From the NCBI RefSeq assembly GCF_002554795.1, contig NZ_PDEQ01000008.1, forward strand, positions 62,001 through 126,000: 64,000 nt of DNA, given 5' to 3'. Below are positions 26,452 through 35,393 of this stretch, one piece after another. Under the pieces are notes generated by a model. The model was not told the DNA's origin. It was given only the letters and a program-made list of their open reading frames with translations, and did no database searches. A program made the translations under genes and the position numbers. Source of the DNA: Longibacter salinarum (GTDB taxonomy: Bacteria; Bacteroidota; Rhodothermia; Rhodothermales; Salinibacteraceae). The number at the start of each line of letters is the position of its first letter. Position 1 is the stretch's first letter.

Positions 26452-26794
26452 GACGCGGTACGGCTAGGTGTGGTAGATCGAGACGCAGGTCCAGCGCCAG
26501 TGATTTCCCTCTCCCGTGGGGACGAGGGCGCCAGATACGTCTTCACGTGCAACCAAAGACAACGTTTGCATACGGGTTGGGTTCGCGTCTCCCTCGAATT
26601 ATCGCACCTCCTGTGTTTATCGTGCGAGCTCCCGCAGGGATTTCCCCCACACAGCCGGTCAGGATGTCCGGTCCCTCAGCATATGGTTTTCCCGACTCGC
26701 GTGTGGTGGGCGCGCTGTCTTGCAGGCCCCCAGAAATGTTGTGTCTTGACGACCGACGTTCTCGCAACCCCCGCTGGCTTACGCCTGCAAGACT
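26452..26794. other. Intergenic region between miaB and the YceI genes
   Basis: About 340 bp between divergent genes. No gene, known riboswitch or clear terminator is seen; it probably holds both promoters. Confidence 0.4.
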
Positions 26795-27415
26795 ATGACT
26801 CCACCGATTCCCCGATTTCTTGCCGCCACGATAGCGGCCGGCCTCATCATCCTGACCGGATTTGCCGCTCTCAATGCTCCGACCTACGTCTTTCGCGCGG
26901 AGCCAAGCGACATGACAATCTCCGGCACCTCGACGCTCCACGACTGGACGTGCGACGTGCAAACGATCGACGGCAGGCTTGAGGCGAGCACCGATACGTC
27001 GGGCTCCACTCCCATCCAGGCCCTGACCTCTACTCAGGTAAGCATCCCCGTCGAATCGATCGACTGCGACAAGGACCGGATGAACCGCAACCTCTACGAC
27101 GCGATGGCGGCGAAGAAGTACCCCACCATCCTGTTCTCGCTGAAAGAAGCGACCGTCTCCCCGCTTCCGGATTCCGCCGAGACGTGGATGAACGTTGACG
27201 CCAAAGGAGAACTCATTATCTCCGGTACGCGCAAGACCATCGACCTACCGCTGAAGGCCGAGAAACTCGATGACGGTAGCTTCCGCTTCGTCGGCGAGAC
27301 GACCTTCAAGATGTCGTCGTACGGCGTCGACCCGCCCAGCGTCATGCTCGGCACCATTAAGACGGGCGACGAAGTCACGATCGCATTCGACCTCGTTGCT
27401 GCACCACCAGCCTGA
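26795..27415 (+). CDS. YceI-family periplasmic lipocalin-like protein (first copy)
   Basis: The 206-residue product has an N-terminal hydrophobic helix (LAATIAAGLIILTGFAAL) for export and a YceI beta-barrel domain: GTSTLHDWTC, SIDCDKDRMNRNLYDAM, YPTILFSL, KGELIISGTRKTIDLPL and TTFKMSSYGVDPP. YceI proteins bind isoprenoid or long-chain lipids in the periplasm. Cys53 and Cys91 are shared in position with the next gene's protein and could form a disulfide. It is followed after 62 bp by a second YceI gene and then a porin. Confidence 0.88.
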   Translation: MTPPIPRFLAATIAAGLIILTGFAALNAPTYVFRAEPSDMTISGTSTLHDWTCDVQTIDGRLEASTDTSGSTPIQALTSTQVSIPVESIDCDKDRMNRNLYDAMAAKKYPTILFSLKEATVSPLPDSAETWMNVDAKGELIISGTRKTIDLPLKAEKLDDGSFRFVGETTFKMSSYGVDPPSVMLGTIKTGDEVTIAFDLVAAPPA

Positions 27416-27477
27416 GTTTTCTCTCGCCTCCAGACGAGAGACCCAGACTGTTTTCAACCCCATACGCGCGTACGATC

Positions 27478-28179
27478 ATGTTTCGTCTACGACTACATCC
27501 GCTTCTGATACTGCTCCTCGCGGCGACCATGACCTTGGGCGTCTCGCCCCAGGTCACGGCCCAGGAGTCGATCGATCAGAGAACGAGCTTCGAGTTGCTC
27601 GAGGAAAGTCGATTCTGGATCCGCGGCTCAACCACGGTAAATAGCTTCACCTGCGAGGTGGAGGCCGTGCGTGGAGACGGCGTCGTACCGCGCGTATCCG
27701 CCTCGTCCGTTCCCGTCTCTCTCGACCGAACGGCATCCCTCGATGTGCCCGTCCAGAAATTCGACTGCGGCAATGATCGAATGTCTTCGGACCTGAGGGA
27801 GACGCTGAACGCGAGCGACCACCCCCAAATCACCTTCCGCCTCGACAAGGTGGAAGCCATTGAGTCGCCGGCTGAAACCGCCACCGAGTGGTACCGGCTC
27901 CAGGTCCTCGGCGCGCTCACGATTTCCGGCACCGAACGCCTCGTGCGCATCTCCGCGTGGGGCCGCCCCGTCAACGACGACGTGTACCGCGTGACCGGCT
28001 GCAAGGACCTGAAGATGACGTACTTCGGCATCGAACCGCCGACCAAATTTATGAGCCTCGTGAAGGTAAAGGACCGGATCGTGGTTCACTTCGACCTCCT
28101 GGTTGAAACGCCGCGGGAGATGTCTCCCGCACTTGCCTCTCACACTCTGTCTAACCCTCCCCAGTGCCACAATGAGTAA
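27478..28179 (+). CDS. YceI-family periplasmic protein (second copy)
   Basis: The 233-residue protein has a signal peptide (LLILLLAATMTLGVSPQVTAQ) and a YceI domain: GSTTVNSFTCEVE, FDCGNDRMSSDLRETL, HPQITFRL, LTISGTERLVRISAWG and LKMTYFGIEPP. It shares the paired cysteines (Cys59, Cys97) with the preceding protein and has a third, Cys175. It is more divergent from typical YceI than its neighbour. A possible porin start codon (28172) overlaps its stop, which would couple the two genes. Confidence 0.86.
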   Translation: MFRLRLHPLLILLLAATMTLGVSPQVTAQESIDQRTSFELLEESRFWIRGSTTVNSFTCEVEAVRGDGVVPRVSASSVPVSLDRTASLDVPVQKFDCGNDRMSSDLRETLNASDHPQITFRLDKVEAIESPAETATEWYRLQVLGALTISGTERLVRISAWGRPVNDDVYRVTGCKDLKMTYFGIEPPTKFMSLVKVKDRIVVHFDLLVETPREMSPALASHTLSNPPQCHNE

Positions 28180-28246
28180 CGCAACCACTATACGTTCGAG
28201 CGTTTCTCGCTCTTCATCCCGTTCCGCAGCCCTCTCCCTCACCCAT

Positions 28247-29527
28247 ATGCGTACCCAACTCGTTGCCCTCGCCAGCATCCTGCTTCTGCTCGTCGCTTTC
28301 CCATTCGATGCGGCGGCCCAATACACTGACCTTCAGTACTATCGGCCTCACAGCCAAGCGGGCGTAAACGTCTTCGAACCCACGAAAGCTGACACGTCGA
28401 CCTACGATGGATTTGAGGTCGACTGGGGAGCTGCGTTCACACAGCAGTTCCAGAGCCTGAGCCACAGTAACGAAGCCGACGCCAACATCGTGGACGGCAC
28501 GGACGTGAACGCGCTCAGTGACATCGGCGCCGGCTTTAACCTCGCCACGGCCAACCTCTACCTCGGCGCGCAGCTGGCTGATGGTATCCGGGTCAACTTG
28601 ACCACGTACCTGTCGTCGCGGCACCACCCCGAGGCATGGGTGAAAGGTGGTTACCTGCAGGTTGACAAGCTGCCTATGCTCAACATCTCGGGCCTAAACA
28701 ACCTGATGGAGTATGTTACATTGAAGGTGGGTCACTTCGAAATAAACTACGGTGACGCCCACTTCCGTCGTACGGACAACGGTAACGCGCTGTACAACCC
28801 GTTCGTTGGCAACTACATCCTCGACTCGTTCACGACCGAGATTGGTGGTGAGGTGTATGTACAGAGCAACGGCTTCCTCGCGATGGGTGCCGTTACGGGT
28901 GGCGAGATTCGCGGCTCGGTTGAGAACCCGGACGGACGCGCGCCCTCCTTCTACGGTAAACTGGGCGTCGACCGGAACGTCGGCGACGACCTGCGCCTGC
29001 GCCTGACGGGGTCGGCCTACACGACCGCGAAGTCGCTCAACAACACGTTGCACTCCGGCGACCGCGCCGGCTCGCGCTACTACTCCGTCATGGGAGGTGG
29101 CGACTGGTCCGGACGCCTGTTCGGCGTTGGCTTCCGCGACGAAGTGACGTCCTTCATGGTCAACCCATTCGTTCAGTTCAAGGGCCTGGAGCTCTTCGGA
29201 ACGCTTGAATTCATCGAAGGCCGCGGCAGCAGTGCGGCACCGAAGCGTAGCGTAAACCAGTACGCGGTCGAAGGTGTCTACCGCTTCCTGGGGGATGACA
29301 ACCTCTACGTCGGGGCACGCTACAACGTGGTGGACGGCGAAATCGCCTCCGATGCGTTCGACAGCAGCGTGGAGCGCTGGCAGATCGGCGCCGGCTGGTT
29401 CGTCACATCCAACGTGCTGGCGAAAGTGGAATACGTGACTCAGTCCTACAGTGACTTCCCGTCCAGCGATATTCGCCACGAAGGCGAGTTCGACGGATTC
29501 ATGGTGGAAGGCGTCATCATGTTCTAA
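28247..29527 (+). CDS. Outer-membrane porin-like beta-barrel protein
   Basis: From the ATG at 28247 the product (426 residues) has a signal peptide (LVALASILLLLVAFPFDAAAQ) and then alternating amphipathic strands rich in Gly, Tyr and Phe, ending in Phe, as expected for an outer-membrane barrel. Segments such as YVTLKVGHFEINYGDAHFRRTDNG resemble the early strands of phosphate-selective and other substrate porins. An ATG at 28172, overlapping the YceI stop, would add 25 residues before the signal. Together with the two YceI genes it forms a three-gene operon closed by a strong terminator, suggesting the porin and the lipid-binding proteins act on the same substrate. Confidence 0.82.
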   Translation: MRTQLVALASILLLLVAFPFDAAAQYTDLQYYRPHSQAGVNVFEPTKADTSTYDGFEVDWGAAFTQQFQSLSHSNEADANIVDGTDVNALSDIGAGFNLATANLYLGAQLADGIRVNLTTYLSSRHHPEAWVKGGYLQVDKLPMLNISGLNNLMEYVTLKVGHFEINYGDAHFRRTDNGNALYNPFVGNYILDSFTTEIGGEVYVQSNGFLAMGAVTGGEIRGSVENPDGRAPSFYGKLGVDRNVGDDLRLRLTGSAYTTAKSLNNTLHSGDRAGSRYYSVMGGGDWSGRLFGVGFRDEVTSFMVNPFVQFKGLELFGTLEFIEGRGSSAAPKRSVNQYAVEGVYRFLGDDNLYVGARYNVVDGEIASDAFDSSVERWQIGAGWFVTSNVLAKVEYVTQSYSDFPSSDIRHEGEFDGFMVEGVIMF

Positions 29528-29581
29528 CCCTCACAATTCCTTTGTGAGCATTCCACTGCACATCTGCAGGGAAACATAATG

Positions 29582-29622
29582 CGAGCGGCCTCGCCCGAAT
29601 GGGTAAGGCCGCTCGTCTTTTT
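29582..29622 (+). terminator. Intrinsic terminator of the YceI-porin operon
   Basis: The stem CGAGCGGCC / GGCCGCTCG, extended by T-A, is followed by TCTTTTT, 55 bp after the porin stop. Confidence 0.9.
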
Positions 29623-29669
29623 GAGTGCTCGTGCCGAGTGATGGCGTGCTGCTGATCGAAAGCTACGGC

Positions 29670-30668
29670 CTAGGATCGCGTGCGACGGGGAGACTCTGAT
29701 GCAGATCCTTCGGCCTCGGACGGACGGTCCTCGATGGAATCAAGCAATGGCTCCGAAGAGGAAGCTGCTCGGGTAGCGGATTCGTCTTCGGAGTCGCGTT
29801 GGGCCGACGCGGCATGACCCTGCGGCTCTGCCTCCTTCTGTCCCGTTTTCGCGGCCTGAAGATGGTACAGTCGCTCGACCGCTTTCTCCAGCCGCTCCCT
29901 CGTTAGTTCGATCTCGTTTCGGTGCGACACGAACGTGTAGCTTCCGAGACCAGCGGCAAGAAGCAGCATCACAGCCGGTGCAATCAGGACCAGAGGCTCT
30001 CCCACCGTGACGGAGACCACGGTCGTGATGATTGCGATGGTTAGAAAGAGAAGCATCAGGCCCGGCCCCTCCCAGAGCCGCCCCGGCGGCATGGCGTACG
30101 ACATCTCGACGCGGGTGCCGCTCCCCTCGGGACGCACTTCGACCGTTACCGGTCCCTTCGTCGGTGTACTCATGCTGTCGAAAATTCGAAGCCAGTCTCC
30201 GGGCGTCGATCCAGACTGGAGGGCGCGGAGATCAAACCCGAACGATGACGCGAGATGCCATTCCCGAATGGGACCGGCGGTGGTCGTCTTGCCGGCGTTC
30301 TGAAAAACAGACTCCAATATCTTCACCATCTCCTCCCAGGTTTCGGCGTCTACTTGACCGGGTAGTACGCGGTCGACCCGGGCCCACGACGACGTCCGAT
30401 AGAACCGCTCGACGCCACGGGGCTCTCTGACCGTCTGAGCGGCCACCTCTTCCGACGCCAACCCACCCGCTAGATCAGCAGCTGCTGCCTCAATATGGGC
30501 CGCCGAGAGGCCGGATTCCTCACCAATCTGCTTCAACTCAGCCAGTGTCAGACCAGACTCGTCGCCCTCGCCGCGTGCCGCCTGTTGCCGCTCCGCCGCA
30601 CGACGAAAAATGTCCTGGATCTCTTCCGTCGAAAACCGTCGCGAATCATCCATATCAGGAGCGTTCAT
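29670..30668 (-). CDS. Membrane protein with N-terminal helical domain, function unknown
   Basis: Starting at 30668 the protein has 332 residues. The first 65 (RRFSTEEIQDIFRRAAERQQ, then LTLAELKQIGEESGLSAAHIEAAAADL) form a helical domain that looks like a regulatory or protein-protein interaction module. A cytoplasmic-looking middle follows, then two membrane helices (GLMLLFLTIAIITTVVSVTV and LVLIAPAVMLLLAAGLGSYTF) and an acidic, Ser-rich tail. I do not recognise a family with certainty. The longer reading from 30791 is rejected because it runs into the dispersed repeat at 30717-30915. Confidence 0.65.
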   Translation of the reverse strand: MNAPDMDDSRRFSTEEIQDIFRRAAERQQAARGEGDESGLTLAELKQIGEESGLSAAHIEAAAADLAGGLASEEVAAQTVREPRGVERFYRTSSWARVDRVLPGQVDAETWEEMVKILESVFQNAGKTTTAGPIREWHLASSFGFDLRALQSGSTPGDWLRIFDSMSTPTKGPVTVEVRPEGSGTRVEMSYAMPPGRLWEGPGLMLLFLTIAIITTVVSVTVGEPLVLIAPAVMLLLAAGLGSYTFVSHRNEIELTRERLEKAVERLYHLQAAKTGQKEAEPQGHAASAQRDSEDESATRAASSSEPLLDSIEDRPSEAEGSASESPRRTRS

Positions 30669-30716
30669 CGTGTCAAATCTCGTTTCCAACCTTTCCATTT
30701 CCAATGACAGCTTCAA

Positions 30717-30915
30717 AATCTGTTTGATGGAGAGCCTCCGGCGATGCAAAGGTACGGACCTCCCCACGGTCGGTCCTCGCGACACCTGCAACTTTAGGCC
30801 TGGTTCACCTCGCGCTGCATGTCTACTACGTCATTGCGAAAGGATAACCCGCGAGCCTCCGATAGACATGAACGTCGGCGTTTATCTTTTCCGCAATCCA
30901 TCCGCCAAACAGGTT
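30717..30915. mobile_element. MITE-like element, copy 2 (199 bp)
   Basis: The right end TCCGCCAAACAGGTT (30901-30915) is identical to that of copy 1, and the left end AATCTGTTTGATGGA (30717-30731) matches its 15-bp inverted repeat at 12 positions. The stretch 30733-30781 (AGCCTCCGGCGATGCAAAGG...) matches copy 1 (reverse strand, about 837-886) at about 45 of 49 bases. About 95 bp in the middle have no counterpart in copy 1, so copy 1 is either an internal deletion or copy 2 carries an insertion. The remaining sequence up to 31001 shows no gene. Confidence 0.6.
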
Positions 30916-31001
30916 GTTAACACCGACATTATTCTTGGCAACACCAGGTTCGAGTAACCATTCCGGCGGTCCAGGCGTATCGTGGTCCCACTATTCCCAC
31001 A

Positions 31002-32678
31002 GTGCTCGATGTGATGATACGACGCTTCCGCGTTCTCACGATCATCTTTTTCGTCGCATGGACCGTCGGTGCCGTCTCGCCGGCTGGTGCTCAGTCCTCC
31101 GACGCAGACCGTAAACAATACGCGTTTTCGAATTACGATGTTACGGTCGCCCTGCAGGCGGACGGCTCTCTCGATGTTCGGGAGACCATCCAGCTCGACG
31201 TGATCAGCGGCTCGTTCTCGACGATGTACCGCGCGGTAAAGATGAAGCGGCTCGACTCTCTCACCAATGTCTCCGTAACCAGCACGGACGCCGCGGTCGA
31301 CAGCCTGACAATCACACGGGACGACGGCGACATCATGATCCAATGGGCCTTTCCGGAGCGATCGACACCTGCCTCGTTTGAGATCGCTTACCGAGCTTAT
31401 GGCGCGTTGCGGTCGAACGACGATACGAATTCGCTCCACTGGACGGTGGTCGGCTCAGAGATCAATGTGCCGGTATCGGACGTGGACGCAACGCTGCGCC
31501 TCCCGGCGGAGCTACGTATCCCGCGCGACAGCCTGTCCGTGGACCCAGATCCCGATGACGTTCGCTCGAGCGGGCTCGGAACCGAGATTTCTTTTTCTAG
31601 AGAATCGCTGGAGGCGGAGACAAGCTATTCCGTCAAAGCGACCTTCCCGAAGCGGTTCAACGCACCAGAAGCGTTTGATGGGCTCGATGTTCTAAAGGGA
31701 CTGCTCCTTGCCCTGCTCACGTTCGGGATATTCGCTGGTGCATACATCTCTCGTCAAAAGGAGGAAATCTCGCCGGACGACGTCTTTCCGCGAGAACCGA
31801 ATGTGCCTCCGTACGAAGCCGCACGCATGTTGAGCAGTAGCCGGGCCCACAGCATGCACAGCTCCATGCTCGTCGACCTTGCTCGACGTGGACACCTGTC
31901 GCTGCGTGCCGAATCGAGCGACTCGTGGCTCGAGTCAAAACAGACCATCCATGTAGACGTCCACCGTGACCCTGACGATCTCCAGCCGTTCGAGTCTCGG
32001 TTTCTCGACGAGCTCTCGAAGCACGAAACCCTGGAGGACGTGAATCTGCGCATGTCCGACTTCCAAAAAGAGCAGCGGACCGAGATCCGGAAGCGGCTCG
32101 TCGAACGAGGCCTGCTCTACGATCGGTCCACGGAGTATGTCCGCTTCACTGCCCTCGCGTGCCTTGCCTGCTTTGCAGCCGTCGGGATCGCCGTGTGGGC
32201 GATCGTGCAGAGCGTCCCGGAAGCCGTCTATGTCGTCAGCCCCCTGATTGGGGCCTCGATGGGGAGCCTGTTCTTTATCGGAACGCGCTATGCACCGACA
32301 GAACGCGGGAAGCGAAAGCGCGCGGAACTGAAAGCCTTCCTGGCGGAGAAAAAGACGGAAATGGAAGCGCTCGTTGAAGACGATCCCAAACGAGCCGCTG
32401 CTCGTTTTCCCGACGATCTGCCGTGGCTACTTTTGTCAGAACGGATTTCGGGGGCCTGGCTTGAGAAACAAGGCCGAGCGATCGAGGAGGCAGGCGTGGA
32501 AAATGTCTTGCCCGACTGGCTCCGCGACACCAGCCCCCAGGCAGGCGCGGCGGGATTCGCCTTGTACGTCGCCATCATCGGGACGACGGGTGTTTCCAGC
32601 GGATCGACGGCGGGCGTGGCCGGAGCCGCGGGCGCCGGCGCGGGTGGCGCAGGCGGTGGTGGGGCCGGCGCTGCGTGA
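31002..32678 (+). CDS. DUF2207 domain membrane protein
   Basis: The 558-residue product has a signal peptide (VLTIIFFVAWTVGAV...AGAQ). A large extracytoplasmic beta domain follows (YDVTVALQADGSLDVRETIQLDV), then a membrane helix near residue 232 (LLLALLTFGIFAGAYI), a cytoplasmic region with NVPPYEAARML, further helices (FTALACLACFAAVGIAVW and VSPLIGASMGSLFFI) and a Gly/Ala-rich tail. This order is that of DUF2207 proteins, whose function is unknown. Met5 (31014) is an alternative start. The glycine-rich end is usual for the family. Confidence 0.82.
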   Translation: MLDVMIRRFRVLTIIFFVAWTVGAVSPAGAQSSDADRKQYAFSNYDVTVALQADGSLDVRETIQLDVISGSFSTMYRAVKMKRLDSLTNVSVTSTDAAVDSLTITRDDGDIMIQWAFPERSTPASFEIAYRAYGALRSNDDTNSLHWTVVGSEINVPVSDVDATLRLPAELRIPRDSLSVDPDPDDVRSSGLGTEISFSRESLEAETSYSVKATFPKRFNAPEAFDGLDVLKGLLLALLTFGIFAGAYISRQKEEISPDDVFPREPNVPPYEAARMLSSSRAHSMHSSMLVDLARRGHLSLRAESSDSWLESKQTIHVDVHRDPDDLQPFESRFLDELSKHETLEDVNLRMSDFQKEQRTEIRKRLVERGLLYDRSTEYVRFTALACLACFAAVGIAVWAIVQSVPEAVYVVSPLIGASMGSLFFIGTRYAPTERGKRKRAELKAFLAEKKTEMEALVEDDPKRAAARFPDDLPWLLLSERISGAWLEKQGRAIEEAGVENVLPDWLRDTSPQAGAAGFALYVAIIGTTGVSSGSTAGVAGAAGAGAGGAGGGGAGAA

Positions 32679-32734
32679 CGAATCGACACCCGCCCATTGC
32701 ATCGCGTGAGACCCGAGGCGCGATGCACCCGACG

Positions 32735-33382
32735 TCACGAGGCATCCAGCCACTGCCGCGCCAGGGCCGTCGGGTCGGGGGCATCGTTCCCCGGCTGCAG
32801 CGCGCCTACGACGTACTTGCCGATCATGTCGAACTCCAGGTTCACCCCCGTGCCTTCCTCCCACGTCCGCACGTTCGTGTGATCGTACGTATGCGGAATG
32901 ATCGCCACGGTCAGCTCAGTGCCGTCCAGCCGGGCCACGGTCAGACTGATGCCATCGATTGCGATCGAGCCCACCGGGATCAGGTACGCCGCATACGCCT
33001 GCTCGAAACGGATGCTGTAGAGCCAGTTCGTCTCCTCTCGCTCCACCGACGTGACGACGCCCGTCGTGTCGACGTGCCCCTGCACGAAGTGCCCGTCGAT
33101 GCGGCTATCCGCCTTCATCGCCCGCTCCAGGTTCACCGGGTCACCTTCCTCCAGGTCGCTGAAGGTCGTCTTCCGCAGCGTCTCCTCGATGGTCACGACC
33201 GAAAAGGTGGTTTCCGTCGCGTCGACGACCGTCTGGCACGCGCCGTTGATCGATACACTCTCGTCAACGCGAAGCGCCGGCGACATCTCGGCCGCGATCG
33301 TGATGCGTTTGCCGGCAGCCTCGCTCCCAAGCGGTTCAATGGTTTTGACCCGCCCGACTTCTTTGATGATGCCCGTAAACAT
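32735..33382 (-). CDS. ribE: Riboflavin synthase alpha subunit
   Basis: The protein (215 residues) begins MFTGIIKEVG, the invariant start of riboflavin synthase. It has two tandem lumazine-binding halves, seen from the parallel motifs SVSINGACQTVVD and IAIDGISLTV, and GHFVQGHVDTTG between them. The enzyme dismutates two 6,7-dimethyl-8-ribityllumazine molecules into riboflavin and a pyrimidine product in the cytoplasm. It lies 80 bp downstream of ribD on the same strand, forming a riboflavin operon. No FMN riboswitch was recognised upstream of the operon. Confidence 0.95.
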   Translation of the reverse strand: MFTGIIKEVGRVKTIEPLGSEAAGKRITIAAEMSPALRVDESVSINGACQTVVDATETTFSVVTIEETLRKTTFSDLEEGDPVNLERAMKADSRIDGHFVQGHVDTTGVVTSVEREETNWLYSIRFEQAYAAYLIPVGSIAIDGISLTVARLDGTELTVAIIPHTYDHTNVRTWEEGTGVNLEFDMIGKYVVGALQPGNDAPDPTALARQWLDAS

Positions 33383-33462
33383 AGAGGTTGGTATTCACCG
33401 ATGGATGCAGAAGAGAGTGCCGAGCTGAGAAACCCGGGATGTAGGAGTCGGCGCCGGAAGTG

Positions 33463-34671
33463 TTAGTCGCGGTCCGCTCGTTCGTTTTCCGATTGCCGGT
33501 TCGATCCGACCGAGCGCCGGTACCCGCGTAGCAACATGTCGTTGCCCACCGCCTCCCAGCAAACGTCGTCGAACGTCAGCGCGTCCCGCATTTCCTTCGT
33601 GCCCAGATCTCCCGTCGTCGGCATTCCTCGGCCGCTCACTTTGGGCGCGATGAAGCAGAAGTAGCGGTCTACGAGATCCTGCTGAAAAAGGGCCGTCGCG
33701 AGACCGGGTCCGGCTTCGACGAGCAAAGACTGCACGGGACGAGGACCATCGATGGCGCCATTTCCACGGGCCGGCCCGTCCTGGCCCAGCGTCTCGAGGA
33801 GTTCGCGAAGGTTGAGGTGACCGGTCTCCGTTTCCGCGACCCGCAAGACGCGTCCGCCGCGCTCGTCGAAACCACCGGCATATGGGAGCTGCGTATCCGT
33901 CGCCGTGACGACAATGGTCTGTGCGACGTGATCGTCTGTGAATAGGCGAAGATCGGCAGGCAGCCTGCCATGACGATCCAGAACGAGTCGCATTGGCTGC
34001 CGCCCTTTCACGTGGCGCACGGTGAGCCGGGGATCGTCGGCTTCCGCTGTACCGGCTCCAACCAGAACACCGTCGACCTCCGACCGCCAGCGATGAACAA
34101 GCGTCCGAGACGATTTGCCTGAAATCCACCGGCTGTCGCCAGACGCCGTCGCCACGCGTCCGTCCACGGTCTGCGCTACTTTCAGCGTGACGAGCGGCCG
34201 ACCGGTACACACGTGGTGGAAAAAGGCCTCGTTGAGCCGCGCACATTCGTTTTCGAGAACGCCAAGTTCAACATCAACCCCGTGCTCGCGCAACCGTCGG
34301 ATGCCGCGACCCTTCACGGCTGGAAACGGGTCGATCGTTCCGACGACGAGCCGCGGGATACCGGCCTCTAGCACGAGATCCGTGCACGGCGGGGTCTTGC
34401 CGTGATGCGAACACGGCTCGAGGTTGACGTACAGGGTTGCATCGCGCAATGCATCAGCGCCATGCGCATCGAGAGCGGCCCGCACAGCGTTGGCCTCGGC
34501 ATGCGGGCCGCCGTAGGTCTCGTGCCAGCCCTCGGCGAGCAACGACCCGTCCGGCCCAACGATGACCGCCCCGACGAGCGGATTTGGACTCACCGACCCG
34601 GCACCGCGCCGGGCACGGTCCAGGCAGCGCTGCATCCAGTGCTCATGCGCCTCGTCGCCGCGCGGCGTCAC
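33463..34671 (-). CDS. ribD: Bifunctional riboflavin deaminase/reductase RibD
   Basis: The N-terminal cytidine-deaminase-like domain has the zinc site GGPHAEANAV (His57, Glu59) and PCSHHGKTPPC (Cys87, Cys96). The C-terminal reductase domain begins near LVTLKVAQTVDGRVA. RibD converts the pyrimidine intermediate by deamination and NADPH reduction. I place the start at GTG 34671, where GTGA overlaps the stop of the upstream gene; this gives an N terminus of family length (402 residues). An upstream start at 34716 would add 15 residues. The overlap suggests translational coupling to the upstream unknown gene. Confidence 0.93.
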   Translation of the reverse strand: MTPRGDEAHEHWMQRCLDRARRGAGSVSPNPLVGAVIVGPDGSLLAEGWHETYGGPHAEANAVRAALDAHGADALRDATLYVNLEPCSHHGKTPPCTDLVLEAGIPRLVVGTIDPFPAVKGRGIRRLREHGVDVELGVLENECARLNEAFFHHVCTGRPLVTLKVAQTVDGRVATASGDSRWISGKSSRTLVHRWRSEVDGVLVGAGTAEADDPRLTVRHVKGRQPMRLVLDRHGRLPADLRLFTDDHVAQTIVVTATDTQLPYAGGFDERGGRVLRVAETETGHLNLRELLETLGQDGPARGNGAIDGPRPVQSLLVEAGPGLATALFQQDLVDRYFCFIAPKVSGRGMPTTGDLGTKEMRDALTFDDVCWEAVGNDMLLRGYRRSVGSNRQSENERADRD

Positions 34672-35393
34672 ACTTCCTCGATGTAATCCGGGAGCGATGG
34701 CTCCTTCAGCTGCCATGTTTCGAAGTAGAACTTACTTTCAGATCGGGCTTTCTGGTACGGCAAAACAAACCGCCGGAGATTCGGTGCGGGATGCGCGCGG
34801 AACGCGGCCACGAGCCAATCCCGCATCGGGCGGTCGGCAAAGAAACTCCAGTCGAAGCCGTCGTGGGCCCGCTCCGGAAAAAAGGCGATGGCTCCCTCGT
34901 CCAGGATATCGCGGAGTGGCTGCAGAGAGCGGCGGCGTCCCGTACCTGCCACAGCGGCGGCACGTTCCGGATCAATCTCTGCGACAGCCGTGATCAGAGC
35001 CGCGACCTCGCCCGGTGCAGCGAGCACACCTGCAGCATCGGCGATTTCGATCGACTGCGTCTGTCCCGCCCCTCCGACCGAGATCCAGAACGATTCACCC
35101 AGTGCATCGAGGAGCGGCGCAACGAAAACGCTTGCATCCGGAAGAGCCGTTAGCCCGACGATGTCCGTATCGGGATCCGGTGCTCCCTGCGTGCGCGTTC
35201 CCGCCAGGTAACCGCGATAATAGTCGTCCGTCTGCAGTAATTGCTCGATCGGCATTGACGGCCCTGACGTTCCGGGGCCATGATCGGGCCGACCGGCTCG
35301 CCGCCGGGCATCCGGATCGGTATCCGGCGTGACGGGCTCCAGCAGCGCCGGCTCTTCGTAAAAATATTTGAGGATGTCGGGCGATTGAGCCAC
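34668..35393 (-). CDS. Hypothetical protein coupled to ribD
   Basis: This 241-residue soluble protein has no signal peptide or membrane helix. It contains a Pro/Asp-rich region (about 20-45), IEQLLQTDDYYRGYLAG, an alpha/beta middle (FVAPLLDALGESFWISVGG) and a C-terminal part ending FYFETWQLKEPSLPDYIEEV. I do not recognise a family. It is the first gene of the riboflavin operon and its stop overlaps the probable ribD start by four bases, so its level is probably matched to RibD. Confidence 0.7.
   Translation of the reverse strand: MAQSPDILKYFYEEPALLEPVTPDTDPDARRRAGRPDHGPGTSGPSMPIEQLLQTDDYYRGYLAGTRTQGAPDPDTDIVGLTALPDASVFVAPLLDALGESFWISVGGAGQTQSIEIADAAGVLAAPGEVAALITAVAEIDPERAAAVAGTGRRRSLQPLRDILDEGAIAFFPERAHDGFDWSFFADRPMRDWLVAAFRAHPAPNLRRFVLPYQKARSESKFYFETWQLKEPSLPDYIEEV

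Noticed and set aside
28694-29479. 261-residue reverse ORF
   Set aside because: Antisense shadow of the porin gene.
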